Part shown: positions 56,263 through 64,000 of the stretch, one piece after another
How positions within the stretch are numbered: the first letter of the stretch is position 1
Layout of the letters: every line of letters begins with the position of its first letter
Assembly (NCBI GenBank): GCA_910574455.1
Contig: CAJSYZ010000008.1
Location: 1,292,707 to 1,356,706 of the forward strand
Length of the DNA: 64,000 bases
From: Trichaptum fuscoviolaceum
Lineage: Eukaryota; Basidiomycota; Agaricomycetes; Hymenochaetales; Trichaptaceae
Direction of reading: 5' to 3'
Position numbers and translations under genes: made by a program
Notes under the pieces: generated by a model
What the model was told of the DNA's origin: nothing
What the model saw: the letters and a program-made list of their open reading frames with translations, nothing else
The model's database searches: none

Positions 56263-58237
56263 ATGGGCGCATTGATATCCTTGCCAATATTTGGCGGGCT
56301 GGCTTCGGTGGGATCCTCATGTCTCGCTGGGTTGGCCTTCTGCTTTACATCAACAGCAGGTGAGCAATTGTGGCACGCACGCCAAACCATCTTCCGAAAG
56401 GCACTCACAACATGGCATTCTTTCAGCATCTATGTTTGTTAAATCATGCAATTGTAACTCTTCTATTGCTACTCGTGTCGGATTTGCAGTACGTCCTTCT
56501 ATCATTCAGTATTACTTCTTAGTCATTCACGGCTATCCGCCCTAGGTCATCTTCCTACTCAACTCCCTATTGGCATGGGTAATGAAGACTAACCTCGCAA
56601 TCGAACTCATCAAGAAATGGAGTTATGACTACATAAAGATGGACTGTGATGGCGGCAAATGCTACGGCGTCCTAGCTGTAAGTCGCCTGAATGTCCTCTT
56701 GATTCATTATTGTTAAATCTTCTTTGCAGGTTCACAGAATTTGTTTCGCTCTATCTCTCTTTCATGTCATACTCAGTCTGTTGTTGATCGGCGTAAAGGA
56801 TACAAGGGACAAGAGGGCAGCCATCCAGAATGGGTAACGTCCTCTCCGCTGTCACTTTGATGGAAGAAGTACTTACATCTGTAATAGATGGTGGGGTCCT
56901 AAGGTCCTTCTCTGGCTCGTTCTAGTCGTCGTCTCCTTTTTCATTCCTAATGGGTTCTTCATGTTCTGGGGGAATTATATTGCTCTCATCGGTGCAACCA
57001 TATTCATCCTCCTAGGACTTGTCCTTCTGGTCGACTTTGCGCATTCTTGGTCCGAAACTTGCCTCGAGAATTGGGAGAACTCTACCAATTCAAACTTATG
57101 GCAATGGGTTCTAATCGGTTCGACTGCGGGGATGTACGCTGCAACCATTGCTCTGACAGGCGTTATGTATGCGTTCATTCGCCGGGTCCCCCTGCACGTT
57201 GAATCGTTTCTTCATCTCCTTCAACCTGTCCCTGTGCATCCTTATCACGATTATTTGCATCCACCCCGCAATTCAAGAGGCAAATCCACGCTCAGGTCTT
57301 GCTCAAAGCGCAATGGTTGCGGTCTATTGTTCTTACCTCATTATGTCGGCGGTCGGGAATCATGTGCATGCAGCGTGTAACCCCTTGCATCGTAATAACG
57401 GGACGGCCCAAGGTACTCGGACTACCACCGTAGTCCTTGGAGCCATCTTCACGTTCTTAGCGATTGCCTATTCGACGAGTAGGGCTGCAACCCAAAGTCG
57501 AGCTCTCGTGGGAAAGAAGAAAAGCTGGCGCAGTATCTCTTTCCCATTGACGATGGCTCACTGGGCGACCATGGTCTTGTAACTGCCACAACCGAGCAGG
57601 ACTGAAAGTCCAAGATATCAGGCGTTGTTGGCAGCTGTTGAAGCAGGGTATGTATCCTATTTCACTCTACACCTGATACGCCTACTCATCCTCTCCTCTT
57701 GATAAAGCGCCATACCTGCTTCTGCATTGAACGAGGACGATGAAGACGAAGATGATGATGGAAATCATGGGGAAGAAAGAGACGATGAAAGGACTGGAAC
57801 ACGCTATAATGTACGTATACTCTTATTAAGAAAGTACATCAGCAGGGTCTAACTCTGAGATCAGTATACGTGGTTCCATGTCATCTTCGCTATCGGTTCT
57901 ATGTACGTTGCGATGCTTCTAAACCGACTGGTGAGTGTCTTGTATTCTGGAAGTCATTATGACTCATCTAATAATATCGTCGCAGGAATGTTGTGAAGAC
58001 TACTCCAATAGCCGGTTCACCTGCAGATCCTGATGATGATGTATATATCGGCCGATCAGAGGTTGCGATGTGGATGCGCGTCGTTTCAAGCTGGGTCTGC
58101 ATGCTCCTGTACATTTGGAGCTTGCTTGCAACCTGTCCTGTTACCTGTTACCGGACCGGTATGTTCACTCTCTCTGTTATCTGCCATTTCGGTCCAAACT
58201 GACGTTTTTCTGACGTGATAGATTTGGAGACTTGTAG
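56263..58237 (+). pseudogene. SERINC/TMS1 family membrane protein, frame broken in its 3' half
   Basis: Serine-incorporator (TMS1/SERINC) multi-pass membrane protein. The first exons are intact: 56263-56359, 56427-56488, 56546-56677, 56730-56833 and from 56888, with family blocks MGALISLPIFGGLASVGSSC, SSIATRVGFAVIFLLNSLLAW, VHRICFALSLFHVIL, FFMFWGNYIALIGA and NLWQWVLIGSTAGMY. From 57177 onward the frame is shifted repeatedly. Extra single bases fit at 57177, about 57526, about 57543, 57597, about 57922 and 58131, plus a 7-bp tandem duplication at 58138-58151. Removing them restores PRSGLAQSAMVAVYCSYL, DDGSLGDHGL, SPRYQALLAAVEAG, NYTWFHVIFAIGSMYVAMLL and a normal end. Splice sites remain intact. 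It is either a recent pseudogene or a functional gene with insertion errors. Confidence 0.88.
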
Positions 58238-58489
58238 GTGGCGTTTGGGTTCTAGTTCGTAGCCTTGTCTATTTGTTTATCTCTGAGCGGCATGCATATT
58301 ATATGGACCTTGCTTACTTGTACGAAATTATCAATCTTTCCTACTCCATCTCGGTTTGTGCGATTTCGCGCAGAGTGTCTGCCATGTCCAAAACGTCCCC
58401 AATTGCGGTCCATCTGATGATGCGAGGTCATTGTCCCGCCGGAACGAGGTGAAATCAAACTCCTTGAGGATAACTACTCACAGTCCACC

Positions 58490-59779
58490 CTTGATCTGAT
58501 GAGCTCTGCTATGAACGGCTTTGATTCTGTCCCTGGGCTGAGACATTTAAGACTCCTGGCAGCTGGAGATCCACAGAGGGGCATCGGTTAGGAACGAAAC
58601 TGTCGGACCCAAAGCAGGCTTCAGTTTTGTGGTGTAAACGCTGAACGTGGGGTTGCTCGGCACTGCATCGGTCGCAGTGTTCGTTACCTGAACAGAGAAA
58701 GGTCACAAAAATAATACTTGCAAACAAAATATGCTGTGACAAGTTTATGCCCTTCACTCGCCAGAACAAGCAACGGAATTATCGACAGCCAGCGAACGAA
58801 CTTCCTTCATAAACGCTTGTCATGATTGCGTGCCCTGTAACATACCACAATTAACGCGCTTTCCCACATGGACCTTCGTGGATCTGCGGAAAAAAGTACC
58901 TTCGGATGAGGATGGTAGAGAGATGCGGTCCGAATAATGGCGTGATAGGGTCGATGACTACGAGACGAGTCCGTCGGTTCGTCTGCATCGACCAAGGGAG
59001 GTAACGTTACTCAATACACTCCGAATTGCATCGCAGCACGTGAAAGTGAATCACCTCTGTCCTTGCTTGGGACCGAATAACTTGCAGCACGTTGTAGCAT
59101 TCGTCCGCAATGAATGCCATCGATACATGTAAAGCGTTGCAGGGCAGAATCGACGGGTGCCTAAACAAAGATCGTGAAAGGTGAACCGGCTTAAGCAAGA
59201 TGCGAATAGTACCAAGTCGTCATTGGACTCACGTAGTGATGGACGTTGTCTGTCAATAACTGATTTTCAAGCATGGACGCCCGTTCTGCAGAAATCCAAC
59301 AAAAAAACTCGTCCTGCCAGTGTCAATCCCAATGCACCACATTGTCTGGGCTTTCGAGGAGACAGTTCAAAGCGAGCGCAAGAACAAGGCCCTGAAACGA
59401 CGTGACATCCATTGAGCGATAGGGACATTTTGAATTTGAGCATAAAAACTATGCACCGTTTTTCCAGAGCCCCTACCTCCAGCGACCTCTATTATGCCAT
59501 GACCGACAGTTTGCAAAAGAAGACCTGGTCTCAATGCGGAATACTCCCCCAGCTTTCCAATGGGGTCCCCTCTTTATCATCTACACCATCTGACTCTTGC
59601 AGAACTTCTTCGCCAGAGCGCCCTTCTGCAGCAAGTGAACGGGCCACACGGTCCCGTAAGTTCTCCAATTCGGCGTATGTTATGATGTTCGGCGGTAGTT
59701 TCTGAAACAAGGCGATAGCGGAAGAAGAAAATAAGAACTCTTCATCTGTATCGATATTGCAAGCTTCCAGTGCATCCAA
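58490..59779 (-). pseudogene. RecA/Rad51-like DNA-repair ATPase, reading frame disrupted
   Basis: Pieces of a RecA-fold ATPase are readable on the minus strand but not in one frame. They include an N-terminal part (MDALEACNIDTDEEFLFSSS, then PPNIITYAELENLRDRVARS), a Walker A region IIEVAGGRGSGKT (59457-59480), a Walker-B-like LVVIDPITPLFGP (about 58930), and a C-terminal KPALGPTVSFLTDA (about 58582-58622) typical of Rad51 paralogues. Which paralogue (RAD51D/XRCC2-like or Rad55/57-like) I cannot say. Some breaks may be introns I did not resolve, but others look like single extra bases, as in the two genes on either side. The limits are approximate. Confidence 0.6.
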
Positions 59780-59985
59780 TATTGCTTTTTGGGCAGTCGA
59801 AGAGTAAAGTGCGTAGCATCATACTTGATACTAGTAGTAGTCGCTTGTAATACAGGGACTAAATTCTACAGACCACAGACTCGGAAGGACAATCCCTTTT
59901 TGGGACTCCGCTTTTAGGTACCGAGCAATCTAGTAATGGCATCTGCCAGTAAATACATGGCTTCTCTTCCGCGAATGACAGTTTA

Positions 59986-61050
59986 CTATGGCGAGCTATG
60001 AGCGGTCAAGAGCAACCAGTGGGAGTCCCAGTCCGTGACAAGGTCTAGAAAAAGATTCAGTATGATACACCGAAATTAGTAAGTGTGAGACTGACATTTC
60101 ATCCAAAAACTATCCAAGCTGGCCATTTCTTCGTCAGACAGTTCAAAGTTCGTAGACGTTTGCGTTTTGAGATAACTCTTTCCGTCTTTGAAAAGACTTA
60201 GGGGATGCAAATGAAGCCCTGTCAAATGGAAGATGAGTTATGTGAAATACTGAACGACAAAAACAGCATTTGTTATGTATGAACCTTCTGATGCGAATAT
60301 CGGGATGAGAACTTGTGCTACTCCTTTGTTATACTTGTTTCCTAGTTCGACTAAGCTTCGGGTGTTTGGACCCTATATCCACGGGCGAGGGGTGCCCATG
60401 CCTGCAGTCACATTAAATGGGTCTTATTTCTCTTGATAAAGCCGATACTCACCTCCAAAGCTATATCGTGCTCTTGGCAGTATTTTACCACATCATTCCT
60501 CGTCATGAAAGGATGTAGAATCTATCTGTAAGCATATCAGATATTTTAACATGGATACATAAGAATCAAGGCGCTCTACCTGATTAACAGTGGGCAGCTC
60601 GAAACCTGACGTCACCATTTCCTGAAGATGTTTTCACGCCGTAATTACTGACGCCAATACTATGGATTATGCCATCCGCCTTCGCCTCGCAAACCGCCTT
60701 CCAACTATCCGCGCGGGGGCTTCGGCCTTCCAAGTGGACTGTGTATGAGATACAAATCAATGTACCCCAGACCGGCCATTCCTTGGAGAGACTTCATTGT
60801 ATAGCTCGCTTCGAGGCCTCGTAGCGTTGTTTGACTGGAGTTTTCCGTCCTATAGAACACCTCCGCGCGCGGAGTGCCTGATTTCTTGCAGAATTCGAGG
60901 ATGGCACGCCCTACTTTCCTTTCTCGTTATAGTACCAAGCTGCAGAGTCCTTACGTATTTTCAGATAAGTGATGGGTTTGACTCTTTATGAAGGAATATC
61001 GTACAATAAATGTCCGATATCCACCTGTCCGATAATGCGTTATTAGTAAG
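59986..61050 (-). pseudogene. Aldo/keto reductase with multiple single-base frame shifts
   Basis: NADPH-dependent aldo/keto reductase family, read on the minus strand. Segments in order: GYR block (about 61010), VGRAILEFCKKSGTPRAEVF, GLGYIDLYLIHSPL (family Leu-Ile-His-Ser-Pro), SWKAVCEAKADG, SIGVSNYGVK, then HPFMTRNDVVKYCQEHDIAL, AWAPLARGY, LGNKYNKGVAQVLI, FELSDEEMASLDSF and an end DLVTDWDSHWLLLTAHS. At least seven frame breaks (near 60713, 60638, 60517, 60366, 60355, 60302, 60200) are each repaired by dropping one base, mostly from a short homopolymer. Intron borders are preserved. The first exon and start are unclear. Same interpretation as SERINC: recent decay or insertion-type sequence error. 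Confidence 0.82.
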
Positions 61051-64000
61051 CTTGAATGGACGGGATAACTATTCTTTCCTCTAGAGCCCACATCACAGAA
61101 AGGGGGGGGGACTGCCTCGATCTGCATCCATCTCATCGGTTCCTATTTTAAATTATTGTGAACAGATTCGGCTCGAGTCCGCAGCTTACGAAGCGAGTTT
61201 ACATCACGAGTCATTTGGACTACCGAGGCCTAACAAAGGTATATTGAATCTCTCTGAACAGCTATCCTATGATGAGTACAAAGAACATTCAGTAGGAGGC
61301 GAGGGCACCTACAATTTTTGTTGATTGCAGCTGTATTGTACTGCCCGAGGACATACTGAATTACGGTATGATGGTGGTCCATGATAAGTCACGGTTCAAC
61401 TGCGACTCGGTGGCTGGAGTACAATTCGGGACTTGCCGGTCGATCCCCCGGATTGGACCTACTGTATTTGTAATTTGCGGGACTTTTATTCTTTAAGCCG
61501 AGGGGGAGGTTCATAGCTTCTCTTTGAGCGAAACATCTTGAATCCGAATTATCAACTCAATAGCCTAATTGCTGGACATGGATGCGCCGGTCCACTTAAA
61601 TCTGTAGGGAGCGTTGATATACTTTGAATGGCAACAGGAATTGAGTGGGCCAGTCAAGATGCGGGATGGCCATGTATGAGAAGTAGAGTGTCATACGTGC
61701 TGTCCACATTTATTGAGCAAGAGTGAAATGTGCGAAGCAGATTTATCGGAAACTCGCAATGTTTTCACCTTACGTTTACTGCCAATATCCCTCGGGAATA
61801 TGCAAAGACGGTGTTTACCACATCAGAACGTCGAAGATGGCACAATGAAATAATTCACAATTTAACCGGTTTAAAAAAAAGAGAGATGGCGTAGAGAGAA
61901 ATTTAACTGACTTTTGAATTATAACGTACTGTAGTCATGGAGCCCGAACCGGAGTGTGCTGGAAGCTCTAAACTGGAGGGTTCAGACCCGAGCATTCTAA
62001 CTGAGTGTTTGAAAAAAATTCGTAGTGATTCATCTCGGAGATTGTCAAAATCTGTAAGAGTCCCAGAGGAAAAGAGTTTCCATTCGTGACTTGAAAGCCG
62101 CCCCCTCCTTAATATCTAATTGTCAGCGAAATCGGTTGTTGTCGAGAACGATTGCGTCGAGCCTAGCCGTTAAATACGTGGCGTGAAAGGCGGAATTACG
62201 AGCAGGTTCCAATCGCGAATGACAGCAACGCCCAACCGAGGCCATATATTTGAATCGACAAACCGAACGGCTCATTCGAGGTCAACAGAAGTTGTCAATA
62301 ATTAATCGGCGATGTCGAGAATGGGATATGTAGTAGCCTCTCCAAACACATAATTTATACACATCACCTTGAATAGGTACAGTCGTCAGCGATTTGAAAT
62401 GACATGACCGCCACTCGGAGATCGTAGGCAGAAAACTTCGAGTTCGGGATCAAGCACGGTGTAACGCCGTTCGCAATTCGCCGAAACCCATACCCGTGTA
62501 ATGGCAGTGGCATGCCCTGAACACATGAGACCGTGATGGGGGAAGAACTTGCCGGTAAGCAAGTCTCTTATCGCCTCTGATTGTAATGGGGAAACGGGGA
62601 TGACGGAGCAGGAGGGGAACATTCGAATGCCCCAGAAGTCCGCAAGCTCGCACATCACCGCTACCAGTTCGGCTGCTGTACATTTGGGTCTGCTAATCAG
62701 ACAAGAGATCCGCGGGTACTTGTGGACATTGCATACCAGTTTCCTTGCGATTTGAGGCCGGGATGCGAGACTCGATGTATGTAATCAGCGAGAACAGCGA
62801 TATATCGTTTGTGAGGTCTAACTTTTGTTGAGTTTGGTGCCACATGGCGGTTGAGAACCTGATGCACGGGGTTAAAGGGGAGATCAAAACGCCTGAGGGT
62901 CTTGAGCACTTGTTCATATGTTCAAATTTTTGCATTGAGCAAAGACAATTACTATCTTCGCAGTATTCGGAAGTCCGATTTTTTACTGAAGGCTCAAGAG
63001 CAGTGCTGCATGAAGGAAAGCCGAAACACTGAAACCCCCGTAACTTTCCCGGGGGTATAAGACGTGTGTTACTAACGAATCCCGCACTGTGTATACTGGA
63101 TGGTAGAGAAGTGGGATTAGAGTATACATACCCACAGCAAAGTCCCCGACGGAGTCGGCTTGCGATCACGCGAGAGGGCTTTCGGCCGGGGTCGGGCGAT
63201 CGTAGGCTAGGGCAGCTGATAGGACAAGACCAACAAGGAGTTGGCTGTTGATTTGCAGATCCAAAAGCGCCAAGAATGATGCTACGAACCTGAGAAAGAA
63301 AGACGATTCTCGACACAGAAGTGTGCGCCACGACGGAGAAGGAGGCCCAGGCGGCCTAAGTGCGTTTAATGTGCGCGACTACCTGAACCTTTCCGCAGAT
63401 TAGGGGATAGACGCATGCCACGAAGGCGAAGCATGTGTCGCAAGTCAGAAGACTGACAGAGAACAACGGGCCCATCAAGCCTAACCCGCATCATATTTTC
63501 CAAAGTACGAAGGTAGAATGTCCCCGATGCAGGTGCCAGTGATGGAGACGGAACAGGAAAAGATGTGCAGCGAATTTCCGTATGTACGAAAGTTGGTCCT
63601 GCCTCGCTCTACGTGGAGTGGTTGCCCGTAAGAATCGGCTCCAGCCCATCTGTAGTTGGCCGTTGCTGAAGCGCCCAATTAACCATAACTAATTTCACGC
63701 GAACTGCATGACACTGTGTCAGTGACTCTGACACCAGGCGTCTTGTGAGAAACTCGGACAATGACAGACGAAATATTGCACGAACTGTAGTGTCTCCAAA
63801 ACGCTGCATCGAACACATCCAACTGCAACGACCAGTAAGTTAAGCGCTAAAGCTATATGGGCAATCTTGAAGTTTAGGTGAGATCGACATGGGTTACTAG
63901 ACGAGAATGCGACAAAATGAATAGAAAAAAGTTAACTTTGTGTGGGCGATGGTATGGAGCGACAGAAGATGGCGAGAGACACCCTCATTGAGGAAGGAAG
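61051..64000. other. Right end of the window, nothing recognised
   Basis: About 3 kb without a recognisable gene. The longest frames (62693-63331 minus, 212 aa; 62386-62658 minus) match nothing I know. If the insertion-error pattern seen to the left continues, a real gene here would be hidden by frame breaks, so absence of evidence is weak. An unusually long G-run lies near 61102-61111. Confidence 0.35.

Noticed and set aside
62693..63331. 212-aa open frame on the minus strand near the window end
   Set aside because: Unrecognised composition; in a part of the window where reading frames seem unreliable.

Overview
The window is nuclear DNA of a filamentous basidiomycete, most likely a plant-biomass-degrading agaricomycete. 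The genes carry many short introns (about 50-70 bp), and they include a GH7 cellobiohydrolase with a CBM1 tail, a basidiomycete-type APSES regulator and several lineage-typical membrane or secreted proteins. Exon structures were assembled by hand from splice signals, reading frame and family continuity. For each complete host or element gene listed as CDS, the exon lengths sum to a whole number of codons. No introns were confirmed by RNA data.

Region 1, 1-34 kb, is ordinary gene-rich host DNA: the 3' end of ornithine decarboxylase; an APSES/KilA-N-type transcription factor; an SPX-SLC13 phosphate transporter; a SAM-domain tail-anchored protein (minus); RNase P/MRP subunit POP4; a dihydrodipicolinate-synthase-family aldolase; a GH7-CBM1 cellobiohydrolase; a conserved acidic protein (minus) divergent from THG1; a RING protein with several SUMO-interaction-like motifs (minus); an Erv41-like cargo receptor; a Maf-type nucleotide pyrophosphatase (minus); a multi-pass membrane protein; and a small secreted protein (minus). 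Four introns here appear to be GC-AG.

Region 2, about 35.7-51.9 kb, looks like a large Helitron-type mobile region. Its core is a 1,870-aa RepHel protein (DUF6570-like N-terminus, HUH/Y2 Rep, PIF1 helicase) on the minus strand. Around it lie an Spt5-like NGN-KOW gene, a predicted OB-like protein divergent from RepHel, a helical/coiled-coil protein, and two small genes with the same exon architecture (8 codons, 16 codons, then a matching third exon). There are also relics: an inverted fragment of the Spt5-like gene, a fragment of a different DUF6570 protein, a tRNA-like sequence and several tandem duplications. I could not fix the termini, so it is not proven that all these genes belong to one element.

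Region 3, 52-57 kb, holds a two-exon small secreted protein (minus), a 755-bp non-autonomous TA-flanked transposon with perfect 31-bp inverted repeats, and the intact 5' half of a SERINC/TMS1 gene.

Region 4, 57.2-64 kb, is different. SERINC, a Rad51/RecA-like gene and an aldo/keto reductase are all recognisable, but SERINC and the aldo/keto reductase are broken by many frame shifts, all of which I could explain as extra bases. This may be clustered pseudogenisation, but uncorrected insertion-type sequencing error fits at least as well. Nothing recognisable was found from about 61 kb to the end.
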